Assembly: GCA_016704325.1 (NCBI GenBank)
Contig: JADJAG010000008.1
Coordinates: 930,001-994,000 of the forward strand
Direction: 5' to 3'
DNA: 64,000 nucleotides
Source of the DNA: Chitinophagaceae bacterium
Lineage (GTDB): Bacteria; Bacteroidota; Bacteroidia; Chitinophagales; UBA10324
The position numbers and the translations under genes were made by a program. The notes under the pieces are model-generated. The model searched no databases. It was given only the letters and a program-made list of their open reading frames with translations, and was not told where the DNA came from. This document shows positions 38,544 to 48,336 of this stretch, one piece after another. Numbering within the stretch: the stretch's first letter is position 1; every line of letters begins with the position of its first letter.

Positions 38544-40282
38544 ATGCCAATCTCTGAAATCCCACACATTGCTGACTTAATTTCAAAAGGTGAAGTTATC
38601 GCTTTTATTGGTGCAGGTGCATCTGTAACTGCTAAAGACCCCTACACAAAAAAAGAAGTTTCAGGACTTCCAAGTGCAACCCAGTTGGTGCAGTTAATGA
38701 AGAAAAACAGAGAAGATTATATTACTGAAAATCTAACTTTCAGTGAAGCATGCTTTCTACTACAAAATAGAGAAAGCAGTTTGGTTAAATTTCTTTCAAC
38801 TCATTTAAACAAAAATATTGAACCACTTCCAGTTCACAAGCTATTAGCATCTCTCCCAATTGAAACTTTCATTTCAATGAATTTTGATGGGCTGTTAGAA
38901 AAAGCATTAGAGAAAGAAGGCAAAAAAGTTAGGAGAATATTAAAAGAATCTGATGTTAGTTTAGTATCAAGTGACGAAATACCAGTTGTAAAACCTCATG
39001 GTTGTTTTTCTCATGAAAAAGACATCATTGCATCATCAGAGGACGAAATTTCTTTTCAGCAAAGATTTCCGCTTGTTGATTGTTTTATAAAAACAAAACT
39101 TGCAAGCAAAACTTTACTGTTTATTGGTTTTGGACTACACGATAAAGATTTTGAGCAATCACTTCAACAACTACAGCAATCATTAGGAACTTTAGCCCCT
39201 CACAGTTACGCTTATTTCTAAAGACCCTCTAACTTTGACATTGAATATTGGAAAAAGAAAAAAGTAATTATTCTAAATGGAGATGCTGGTGAATTTCTTA
39301 AAGAAATAAAGTCACATATAAATATTCAAAACGCTACTGACATTCATGAAAGCGAAAGAGGATTATGGTTTGACAACCCAAGTTTCCCCTCTCTTAGAGA
39401 TATAAAAAATCTACCCACCGAAACTCAACTCATTGATGCATTTCTTGAACAAATTATAGCTGAAATCAATAGTAGTGAGTTTGAAATTCCTCAAATAATA
39501 AAGCAAGGAACGCAAGCAAGAAAATTAGTTTATGAAAAAAAATCAAACTTTCAAGCATTTAATAAAGCAGCTTCTGAAATTATAAATGGACTTAAATCTG
39601 CTAAGGGTGACCATAGCGATGCTGAAACTTTTTTGAAAGAGTATAAAGAAAAACGGGAACAGATAACAAAGAACATTCAAAAAAAATGGAGAGGGATTAT
39701 TGAAGCCAAAGACAACATACTCCTATTTTCACAAAGCAAAAGAGTTTCTCAAGTTCTATTTGAAGTATCAAAATCAGTTCAAAAAACTTGCGACTTATAT
39801 ATTGCTGAATGCCGACCAAAATGCCCTGGGCATTCTTTCTTTCAAGACACTATTGAAACGATTTCTAAGTTGGGAACGGTTGAGTATAAAGAATTAATAT
39901 TTTATCCTGACATTATTGTTGGACACTTGTTTGAACTGAAAAAAAAATAACGAAAGTTATTATGGGAGCACATACCGTTTTTGTAAACAAGAAAGGTGAG
40001 ATAGATTCTTTTGTTAATACAGTTGGTTCTTTGGTGATAAGTCAACTTTGCGAAAAATATAACATCCCACTTTTTGTTATTGCTGAAAAGGATAAAGAGA
40101 AAAATGTATCCTTCTTAACAACGGGAGAAATTTCAACAGAGCAAGAGGTGGATTTGGTTGATAAAAAAACAAAGCTAATACTTACTAATTTGCAATCACA
40201 AGGACATAAAATTAGAATCTTGAATTTTGGTTATGATTTAATCCCTGCACATGCGAACACTAAATACATAAACGAATTGTAG
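38544..40282 (+). CDS. SIR2-domain/IF-2B-like fusion protein (one in-frame stop, one frameshift)
   Basis: About 579 codons. SIR2-like NADase half: EVIAFIGAGASVTAKDP (residues 17-33), SMNFDGLLEKAL (catalytic Asn about 113), VVKPHGCFSH (catalytic His about 152), LFIGFGLHDKDFEQSL. A TAA at 39219-39221 follows, but the same frame goes on coherently (SNFDIEYWKKKKVIILNGDA). The C-terminal third resembles the IF-2B family (eIF2B-alpha, MtnA, ribose-1,5-bisphosphate isomerase): ILLFSQSKRVSQVLFEVSKS, IAECRPKCPGHSFFQ, then after a shift in the A run near 39945, MGAHTVFVNKKGEIDSFVNT and YNIPLFVIAEKDK. It could convert or sense a ribose phosphate. The fusion is unusual. Both lesions need checking. Confidence 0.75.
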
Positions 40283-40311
40283 CAGATTGTATAACCTAAT
40301 TTATTCTCAAT

Positions 40312-41451
40312 ATGGAATTGAATGTTACTCAAAACGAAATTGACTTATTTGCTTCAACACTTTGGAAAGACATCCGAAAATTAGTTGTTGGCAAAAATGC
40401 AAACGATGAATTAACATTCCGTAGATACAGCGATAAAATAATTTCTATTGCAAACGAATTACCCTTTCTTGAATTTTTAAAACAACAGAATCCAAGTTGG
40501 AAAATTCCAAAAATACTTGACCACACAGACGAGTATATTGAGTTTGAATATTTAGACGGCATCCGCCTATTCAATTTTGTTATTGAGTTGCGACACCTAT
40601 ATTTGATTGAGAATTCTCAAAAGGCGTTGGACATAATTGAAAGAATAAAAATCATTCTTACAAAACAGTTATTAGATTTTCAGAGAATCACAAGACCTTG
40701 GTGTAATAAAATTGAAACACATTATCCATTTCACGAAAGATGTTTTGTTCCAATTCAGATAATATCAAATATTCTTTCTTATAAGATTGATGAAGTAGAA
40801 ATAAACGCTGACATAAAAGCCATCACAGAAATTGTTTCTGCAAATTCCAATTCGTTGTTTAGAGATGCAGCAGCTAAAAATGCAATTCTGCATTTGCCTG
40901 AATTATACTATTCCAATTTCAAATATGATGATGCTGAAAGAAGGATTTTAATTCGTTCATTGGTTGACATAGATTATTTCACAGACGAATTATTGAACCA
41001 AAAAATTTATCAATTTGATTTTACAGGTTGCGTTTATCTCTGTCCACAAGTTGATGATTTAATTGCAATCAATTTGCATGAATCAATGATTTGGGCAAAT
41101 TCCTCAAAAAGGTTTTATGAATCAAACCTTAACGATTCAGTTTTTTTAACAACGATGTTTGTAAGGTTCGTAAGATTCGGAGGAAGGAAACTTGCATACA
41201 GATTACTTCATAAAGAAGGACACAAAATAAGATTCAGATACGACTATGAAAAATTTTACTTTGTAAAATTGGTTGATGTTATTGAACGGTTGCAGCAAAA
41301 GAAAATAGTGAAAGGAACAGCATTGATTGCGGTGATGAAAAAATTTCAAGAAGCAACCGACATTATTCCCAATGAAGATTACTTTGACCCGACAGGAAAG
41401 AAATCTCAAATATGTTATGTTGATACTCCTCAAATCAATTACAAACAATGA
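40312..41451 (+). CDS. APH/choline-kinase-fold small-molecule kinase-like protein
   Basis: A 379-residue protein. YIEFEYLDGIRLFNFV (about residues 75-90) resembles the lobe-linker of aminoglycoside phosphotransferase-fold kinases. LFRDAAAKNAILH (about 181-193) matches the catalytic loop pattern xxDxxxxN, with Asp and Asn kept but the usual His replaced by Phe. YQFDFTGCVYLCPQVDDLIA (about 232-250) matches the metal-binding DFG/DxD region and the following DDLA. No clear Gly-rich loop is seen. Methylthioribose kinase belongs to the same fold, which fits the IF-2B-like neighbour. Stop overlaps the next start (ATGA). Confidence 0.6.
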   Translation: MELNVTQNEIDLFASTLWKDIRKLVVGKNANDELTFRRYSDKIISIANELPFLEFLKQQNPSWKIPKILDHTDEYIEFEYLDGIRLFNFVIELRHLYLIENSQKALDIIERIKIILTKQLLDFQRITRPWCNKIETHYPFHERCFVPIQIISNILSYKIDEVEINADIKAITEIVSANSNSLFRDAAAKNAILHLPELYYSNFKYDDAERRILIRSLVDIDYFTDELLNQKIYQFDFTGCVYLCPQVDDLIAINLHESMIWANSSKRFYESNLNDSVFLTTMFVRFVRFGGRKLAYRLLHKEGHKIRFRYDYEKFYFVKLVDVIERLQQKKIVKGTALIAVMKKFQEATDIIPNEDYFDPTGKKSQICYVDTPQINYKQ

Positions 41452-42473
41452 CAGAGGATTTGCAAAACAGAGTTAAAGATTATGTCAAACAATTAGAGTT
41501 TGCACCAATGCTTGATAATTCCGAGCCGACAAACTCAACTCAAAACATTGCAGATTCAATTTACAGCTTAATTACAAATTCAAAATTTCGCAGAACTAAA
41601 GTTGACGAGGTAAGCGAAGCAGATATTAAAAGGAAAATTCAAAATGCAATAGAATCAAATTTGCCAATTGAATATTCGATTCCTTTTGGCGGGTATAAGA
41701 ATTACCGAATGCCAACTTTCCCTGAAGCAGAGTGGGCAGAAGTTTTCAATATAAGGTTCATGATTCGTTACTTGCTTCCTATTGCAAGTGCATACAAGCA
41801 AGGTGTAATACTCACTTACTCATACAACAGCCAAATAATGCATCGGGTAAGCAACATGCCACTTGCAAAGCAAAAGGCGTATGAAGATTCAATTACAAAC
41901 CTTATCAATTATTTTAATGAGCAGTGTCCAGAGAATCTTATTTTAAAAACACAAAAAATAAATGACCTCTATGCAAGTAAGGATGATTGGCAAAATGAAT
42001 GGAATGAGAATTACGAGAGGAACAAAAGAGAATGGAACTCACTCTACGATTTACAATTAAGAGAAAAGAAAGTAAAAAGTGCAAGACACAATTTAATTCT
42101 TGACGGAGAAAGAAACTTAGTTCACCTTTCTACCGAAGAATTAGAAACAGAATATCTCAATGCTGCAATGATGTGCGATGCAATTGATTGTCTTTCAAAG
42201 AGGCGTGAGTTCAATAAATTTTCACATCGTATTCAAGTGGTTTATGTCAGAGGACCAAAGCCAGCAATTCATTTAGGAGTGTGTGAAGGTTCAACAAGGG
42301 ATTTTTGGGTCGGGTTAGCTGTAATGGAAATTAGAGAGGATAAAATTTTACCTAAAATACTTTCGTTTGAACAGTTTGAATATTTGAAATCAAGTATTCA
42401 AATGTTGGAAGTAGAAAATAAATTTTCAACTATATCTAAAAACTTTGACAAGGTTCTAATATTAAATAACTGA
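41448..42473 (+). CDS. Conserved-looking protein of unknown function
   Basis: A 341-residue protein, soluble, no signal peptide. I do not recognise the family with confidence. Best blocks: LPIEYSIPFGGYKNYRMPTF, EAEWAEVFNIRFMIRYLLPI, SAYKQGVILTYSYNSQIMHR, then a charged helical part (WQNEWNENYERNKREWNSL) and HRIQVVYVRGPKPAIHLGV. The order 'FGGxK, then xAExF, then GVxLxY' faintly recalls isonitrile-synthase (PvcA/DIT1) proteins, but this is weak. Coupled by ATGA to the kinase in front and 2 bp from the S-4TM gene behind, so it is part of the same system. Confidence 0.7.
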   Translation: MTEDLQNRVKDYVKQLEFAPMLDNSEPTNSTQNIADSIYSLITNSKFRRTKVDEVSEADIKRKIQNAIESNLPIEYSIPFGGYKNYRMPTFPEAEWAEVFNIRFMIRYLLPIASAYKQGVILTYSYNSQIMHRVSNMPLAKQKAYEDSITNLINYFNEQCPENLILKTQKINDLYASKDDWQNEWNENYERNKREWNSLYDLQLREKKVKSARHNLILDGERNLVHLSTEELETEYLNAAMMCDAIDCLSKRREFNKFSHRIQVVYVRGPKPAIHLGVCEGSTRDFWVGLAVMEIREDKILPKILSFEQFEYLKSSIQMLEVENKFSTISKNFDKVLILNN

Positions 42474-42475
42474 TT

Positions 42476-43347
42476 ATGGCTTTACCATTTTATTCAGAAA
42501 CTCAAAACTTGCCCGAAAATATTGAATTGCTAAAAGCATCCAATGTTGCTTACAATAATGCCAAGTCAAACGAGTTCAAATTCTCCTATGTGTTTTTATC
42601 GTTGAGTATTCTTTATCCAATTGCTTACATTCTTTTGAAAGATTATGAAACCATAAAGCACGGACTGTTTGCTGTTTCACTTTGCTTGACAGTTTTGTAT
42701 CAACTGTTCAGCAATTGGTTTAAAGGCAATACAACAATGGGAGCATTACTTAAAGAGGAATTTGATTTGAATGTTTTCGGTTTGCCAAGAAAATTTATGT
42801 TGGCAGAACTTGAACCAGTTGATGTAGGCAGAATGGCTGACAGGTATAAAGGGAATGAAATAAAAGATTGGTATTCAACAAAGATTTCGGGAACTATTTT
42901 AAAAAACACAACCATTGCAATTTGCCAAAGAGTAAACTGTAAATGGGATGCTGACTTGCGGAAAGAGTTTAACAAACTTCTTATAACTTTTGTAATCTCT
43001 CTCATTTCCTTGTCATGATTGTTTTAGGGTTCTTGGTGATTCAAGATTTTATGACAACATTCCTACTCATGTTTTCTCTTGCTTCTGTTTACACTCACTT
43101 CATTACAATGATTAGAGGCAATTTTTCTGCAATCGCCAAACGAGAAAAAATTATTGCAAAACTTGACAGCTACATAAATCACAAAAAGATTTTTGCGACT
43201 GAAAATTTAAGAGATGTTCAAGACGAAATACTAAGTGCAAGACAAGAACCTGCAAAAGTTCCTGACTCCTATTTCAAAAAATTCAATCCGAAGTTTCAAC
43301 AAGACCATAAAAAATATATTGAACGAGTAAATAAAATTTATGCGTAG
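42476..43347 (+). CDS. S-4TM-like membrane effector, split into two overlapping frames
   Basis: The first frame (180 codons) has two membrane spans (FSYVFLSLSILYPIAYILL, HGLFAVSLCLTVLYQLF), a soluble middle part and the beginning of a third (LLITFVISLISLS). It stops at 43018. The second frame starts at an ATG overlapping that stop (43015) and reads IVLGFLVIQDFMTTFLLMFSLASVYTHFITMI, then a charged tail to 43347. Together they make the 2 + 2 span layout and the N-terminal ELLKASNVAYNNAKSNEFKF pattern of S-4TM proteins, predicted pore-forming effectors in conflict systems. Either one base is missing within span 3 or translation is coupled through ATGA. I favour one gene. Confidence 0.65.
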
Positions 43348-44489
43348 AAAATATCTAACACAAATATTTCACAAGTGAACATTACAAAAGTTACCATAGA
43401 AAACTACAAGTGTTTTAACGGCAAATTCACTCTTGCACCAAACAAGGGACTGAATATAATTGTCGGAGACAATGAAGCAGGTAAGTCAACCATTTTGGAA
43501 GCAATTCATTTGGCATTGACAGGATTGTTAAACGGTAGGTATTTAAAAAGTGAATTGACACAATACCTTTTCAATATTGAAACAGTTAATGATTATGTAA
43601 AAAATATCAGTGAGAAAAAGCCAGCCAACCTTCCACATGTGTTAATTGAACTTTGCATAGAAGGCGAAGACATTGCCTTATTTGAAGGAGACGGAAACCT
43701 TGACAAGAAAAAAGATTATGGAGTATCATTTAGAATTTGCTTTGACGAAAAATATCAAGCCGAATATGAGGAGTTACTAAAGGCAGGAAGTATTAAAACT
43801 GTTCCCATTGAATACTACGATACTGTTTGGACTTCATTTGCAAGACAAGGAATTACAGCCAGGAGTATTCCTTTGAAATCAGCACTCATTGATTCAAGTA
43901 GTAGTCGCTATCAAAACGGTTCTGACATTTACATTTCAAGAATCATTCGGGAAAATTTAGAGCACAAAGAAATTGTTGACATCACTCAAGCATATAGGAA
44001 AATGCAAGAGGTGTTTATGGATGAGAAAGCAATCATAGCAATTAACGATAAAATAAAAACTGCTTCAAAAATTTCTGACAAGGATGTAAAACTCTCCGTT
44101 GACTTATCTTCAAAGAACGCTTGGGAAACAAGTTTAATGACATACTTAGACGACATTCCTTTTCACAACATCGGCAAGGGTGAGCAGTGCATTGTAAAAA
44201 CTAAACTTGCGTTGGGGCATAAAAAATCACAAGAGGCAAACATCATTCTAATTGAAGAACCCGAAAATCATTTATCTCACACAAAATTGAATGAGTTAAT
44301 AAAAAGCATTAAAGAGAACTTAGGAGTAAAACAAATTTTCATTTCAACCCACAGTAGTTTTGTTGCAAACAAACTTGGGCTTGACAGTTTGATTCTTTTA
44401 AACGACAGTAAGACAGTTAAGCGTAAGCATCCCGTAAACCACGTATTGCAGGGTTAATCAACACCGATCAAATTTGCAAAAAAAAGCGG

Positions 44490-44781
44490 ATGCGCACTTC
44501 ACAAGAGAAATATTTTCCGATCATTGAAAAGTTTATGAGCAGTGGGCTTTCGGCAAAGGCCTTCAGCGAGCGCAACAGGATCAATAAAAATACCTTGAGC
44601 TACTGGACGAAAAGATACAGAGACCAAAGCAGGTGCAGCAAAAGGATTTACCGCTTTATCCATTACCCAGATACAGTCAAAGCAGATTAGCATTGAATAT
44701 GCCGATGGTACACGGCTGGTCTTTAGTGATGCTGTTAATGCGGCAGTACTCAGGTCACTCGTTCCTGTTTTCCAACCATGA
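44490..44781 (+). CDS. tnpA: IS66 Orf1 (TnpA-type accessory protein), one-base shift
   Basis: MRTSQEKYFPIIEKFMSSGL then KAFSERNRINKNTLSYWTKR, a helix-turn-helix-like start of the IS66 first protein. The frame breaks in CCAAAGCAGGTGC, where copy 2 has an extra A. Corrected, it is 97 residues and overlaps tnpB by ATGA. Confidence 0.8.
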
Positions 44782-45131
44782 TTGGATTTAACAGTGCACA
44801 ACGGTTTTTTCTGTACCGTGGAGCGGTCGACATGCGTAAGAGCTTCGATGGGTTGTGCGGTGTGGTGACGGCTGAACTGGACAAGCCACTGACCACAGGG
44901 GACGTATTTATCTTCGTCAATAAACCCCGTCACAGCATCAAGTTGTTGGTATGGGATCGCAGCGGCTTTGTGATTTATTACAAGCGACTCGAACAAGGCA
45001 CTTTTGAATTGCCGGCAGGTGGAGATGCAAAAAGTACGGTACTTAGATGGGATGAACTGGTGATGATACTGGAAGGCATCACACTGGGCTTCGGTGAAAA
45101 GAAAAAACGGTTCACTTATCCACAGCAGTGA
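44778..45131 (+). CDS. tnpB: IS66 Orf2 family protein TnpB
   Basis: An intact 117-residue IS66 Orf2 protein: RFFLYRGAVDMRKSFDGLCG, DVFIFVNKPRHSIKLLVWDR, GFVIYYKRLEQGTFELP. Required for IS66 movement; its exact job is not known. This is the better of the two copies of this gene. Confidence 0.93.
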   Translation: MIGFNSAQRFFLYRGAVDMRKSFDGLCGVVTAELDKPLTTGDVFIFVNKPRHSIKLLVWDRSGFVIYYKRLEQGTFELPAGGDAKSTVLRWDELVMILEGITLGFGEKKKRFTYPQQ

Positions 45132-45211
45132 ATAAGAAATGGAATTTTGTGAGTAAAAACGACCCTTGAAATGATTTACCGCTAAGGGTGCCAGTTATCT
45201 TTGCTTTCGCA

Positions 45212-46723
45212 ATGACAGCAACTACGCCTCTACAGGAAATGACCCGCGAACAACTGCTCGGTGTAGTAGACAAGCAGTATACGGTGATTGGTGAAAAGGA
45301 AGAAAAATTGATTCGTTGCAGTTTCGGGTGAGTGAACTGGAGCGGCTGATCTTTGGTGTTAAAAGCGAACGCTTTGTCGCCGCCACGGCCCTGAACAAGG
45401 TCATCTGGATTTTGGAAGTAGCAGCGAACAGCAAACAGAAGCCCCTGCTACCGAAACAATCACCTACGAACGGGAAAATCGGGGAGCAACAAAAAGCCAT
45501 CACGGCAAGTGCTGCTCGCCCATCTTCCAAGAATAGAGCATTCTTGATCCGGATGAAGATATAACCGGACTGATAAAGATCGGGGAAGAGGTAACCGAAG
45601 AGTTGGAATATAGTCCAGGCAAACTATTTGTTAACCGGTATGTTCGTCCTAAATATGTAAAACCCACCGGGCAGGGTAATAAGATCATCATCGCTGCCAT
45701 GCCTGATCGGGTGCTGCCTAAATGCATGGCAGGTCCAGCGTCGCTTGCTGCACTGGTCATAGCAAAATTTATGGATCACATTCCCTTGTATCGTCAGTCA
45801 CAAAAATGTTCAGGCGGCAGGGTATTGACTCCCGGATTCCACCGTAGGATCTTCGGTTAATAATGTAGCCAGGCTAGATCGAACCGCTCTATCAGGCACA
45901 CAAAGAAAAACACTGAGTGCCACCTATCTTCAGGCAGATGAGACGCCGATCAGGGTACTGGAATCAGAAAATCCCGGAAGCACCCATCGGGGTTATTATT
46001 GGGTGTACCAGGATCCGCAGGAGCGATTGGTGTTGTTTGATTACCGGCAGGGTCGCGGCCGGGAAGGCCCAACCGAAATACTGAAAATTTTAAAGGACAT
46101 CTCCAGACCGATGGTTACGGAGTGTATGATCCAGTTTGGACAGCGTGAACACATTACCCTCATTCACTGCTGGGCGCACGTGAGGCGTAAGTTTACCGAT
46201 GCCCTCGACAGCGACCCGGCGAGGGCTGATGTGGCGCTCACCCATATACAAAAGCTCTATGCAGTGGAACGGGAAATAAAGCAGCTGCAATTAAACAGCG
46301 AACAGGCAGTGGAGATTAGAAAACAAAATCACTTCCTGTAACCCAAGCATTGGAAAAGTGGATGACCGAAACGATAACACAGGTGCTGCCCAAAAGCCTT
46401 ATGGCTGGGGCCATTGTGGACACCCTGCCAAGAATAGATGCGCTTAAATGTTACCTGTCTGATGCCCGCTTGCAAATTGACAACAACCTCACTGAAAATG
46501 CTATTCGTCCAGTAGCGGTTGGAAGAAAAAATTACCTGTTCGCCGGATCACATTCGTCTGCACAACATGCAGCTATCTTCTATTCACTGTTTGCCACTTG
46601 CAAAGCCAAAAATATCAATCCCCAAACCTGGCTCACCGAAACGCTGATCAAAATAGGCTCACACCCATCAATAGAATCCATGAACTGCTGCCCGGGGCAA
46701 AATTGTCTAATGATAATTGTTGA
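45212..46723 (+). pseudogene. tnpC: IS66 transposase TnpC, several frameshifts
   Basis: Pieces in several frames: MTATTPLQEMTREQLLGVVD, a leucine-rich start (SLQFRVSELERLIFGVKSER), zinc-finger-like region, then the DDE domain with QADETPIRV (first Asp), DGYGVYD-type second Asp region (damaged here), HCWAHVRRKF, and DNNLTENAIRPVAVGRKNYLF with the last Glu. One shift, in the A run near 45305, is shared with copy 2. Others are private to each copy. TATCTTTG at 45196-45203 is a possible promoter. Confidence 0.85.
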
Positions 46724-47614
46724 TTGATTGGATACGTGGTTCACGGGATGCTTACGTTAAGCTAACTGATTTAAAAACCGAAACGAAAAACTTTTTTAGC
46801 CATCTATCGGGTTACGATACTTTACGATTGATACTTTGTAAAAAAGCAATCTTAGTTGAAGGCGATTCAGACGAATTGATAATTCAAAAGGCATACATGA
46901 ATGCAAACGGAAACAAACTTCCGATTGAAAAGGGCATTGATGTAATTTCAGTAGGAACTGCTTTTTTAAGATTTTTGGAAGTGGCAGAAAAACTAAATAA
47001 GCCAGTTGCAGTAGTTACAGACAATGATGGAGATGTTTCAGCATTAGAAACCAAATACGACAATTTCATTGGACTTAAAATCAAACCGAACATTAGCATC
47101 TGCTATGACACAACAATTGATTCTGGAGCATTAGTTTTAGGAAAGAAAAATAAACCTTTTAACTACAACACACTTGAACCAAAAATTCTGAAAGAAAACA
47201 GCACAGCAATCTTGAATAAAATTTTGGGAACTGCTTACGCTACTGATGACGATTTGCATAAATACATGAAGGCAAACAAAACAGAATGTGCGTTGAAAAT
47301 ATTTGAAACCGGAGAAGCAATAAAATTCCCTAAATACATTTTGTCCGCAATTACTTAATGAAATCAAACAAACTTATTGTTGCGGCAGCAGGTGCAGGGA
47401 AAACTACTTTCCTTGTCAATGAAGCTCTCAAACTTAAAGACAATAGAGTTCTCATTACAACATACACACAAGCGAACGAAGCAGAGATAAGAAAGAAGAT
47501 AATAGAAATCAATCAATGTATTCCACCAAATGTCACAGTTCAAACGTAAGCATCCCGTAAACCACGTATTGCAGGGTTAATCAACACCGATCAAATTTGC
47601 GCAAAAAAAAGCGG

Positions 47615-47908
47615 ATGCGCACTTCACAAGAGAAATATTTTCCGATCATTGAAAAGTTTATGAGCAGTGGGCTTTCGGCAAAGGCCTTCAGCGAGCGCAA
47701 CAGGATCAATAAAAATACCTTGAGCTACTGGACGAAAAGATACAGAGACCAAAGCAAGGTGCAGCAAAAAGGATTTACCGCTTTATCCATTACCCAGATA
47801 CAGTCAAAGCAGATTAGCATTGAATATGCCGATGGTACACGGCTGGTCTTTAGTGATGCTGTTAATGCGGCAGTACTCAGGTCACTCGTTCCTGTTTTCC
47901 AACCATGA
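47615..47908 (+). CDS. tnpA: IS66 Orf1 (TnpA-type accessory protein), intact
   Basis: A 97-residue protein from the ATG at 47615: MRTSQEKYFPIIEKFMSSGL, SYWTKRYRDQSKVQQKGFTA, then ITQIQSKQISIEYADGTRLV. This copy shows the correct reading of the gene that is shifted in copy 1. Ends with ATGA overlap into tnpB. Confidence 0.9.
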   Translation: MRTSQEKYFPIIEKFMSSGLSAKAFSERNRINKNTLSYWTKRYRDQSKVQQKGFTALSITQIQSKQISIEYADGTRLVFSDAVNAAVLRSLVPVFQP

Positions 47909-48256
47909 TTGGATTTAACAGTGCACAACGGTTTTTTCTGTACCGTGGAGCGGTCGACATGCGTAAGAGCTTCGATGGGTTGTGCGGTGTGGTGACGGCT
48001 GAACTGGACAAGCCACTGACCACAGGGGACGTATTTATCTTCGTCAATAAACCCCGTCACAGCATCAAGTTGTTGGTATGGGATCGCAGCGGCTTTGTGA
48101 TTTATTACAAGCGACTCGAACAAGGCACTTTTGAATTGCCGGCAGGTGGAGATGCAAAAGTACGGTACTTAGATGGGATGAACTGGTGATGATACTGGAA
48201 GGCATCACACTGGGTTCGGTGAAAAGAAAAAACGGTTCACTTATCCACAGCAGTGA
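47905..48256 (+). CDS. tnpB: IS66 TnpB, two one-base losses
   Basis: Identical to the copy 1 protein up to LPAGGDAK, where GCAAAAGTACGG has one A fewer than copy 1. A second base is missing at CTGGGTTCGG. The stop codon at 48254-48256 corresponds to that of copy 1. Confidence 0.85.
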
Positions 48257-48336
48257 ATAAGAAATGGAATTTTGTGAGTAAAAACGACCCTTGAAATGAT
48301 TTACCGCTAAGGGTGCCAGTTATCTTTGCTTTCGCA

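Larger units (their letters stand above)
44423..46755 (+). mobile_element. IS66-family insertion sequence, copy 1
   Basis: A 2333-bp element with terminal inverted repeats GTAAGCATCCCGTAAACCACGTAT and its complement carrying one mismatch (ATACGTGGTTCACGGGATGCTTAC read at the right end). GTTAAGC is duplicated on both sides (44416-44422 and 46756-46762), 7 bp instead of the family's usual 8. Three genes in the IS66 order: orf1, tnpB, tnpC. Nearly identical to copy 2 at 47546. Most differences are one-base homopolymer changes. Confidence 0.93.
43375..47358 (+). pseudogene. OLD-family ATPase/TOPRIM nuclease (Gabija GajA-like), interrupted by IS66 copy 1
   Basis: Starts with GTG at 43375. The ATPase half (to 44422) has LNIIVGDNEAGKSTILEAIH (Walker A), FHNIGKGEQCIVKTKLALG (signature), IILIEEPENHLSH (Walker B) and IFISTHSSF (His switch). 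After the IS (44423-46755) the same frame resumes: KLTDLKTETKNFFSHLSG, then the TOPRIM domain with AILVEGDSDELI (catalytic Glu) and AVVTDNDGD (DxD). Removing the IS and one GTTAAGC duplication restores a protein of about 550 residues, GajA-sized. Its stop overlaps the UvrD-like gene start, as in Gabija operons. It cleaves DNA when nucleotide pools fall (known for GajA). Inactive here unless the insertion is an assembly mistake. Confidence 0.85.
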
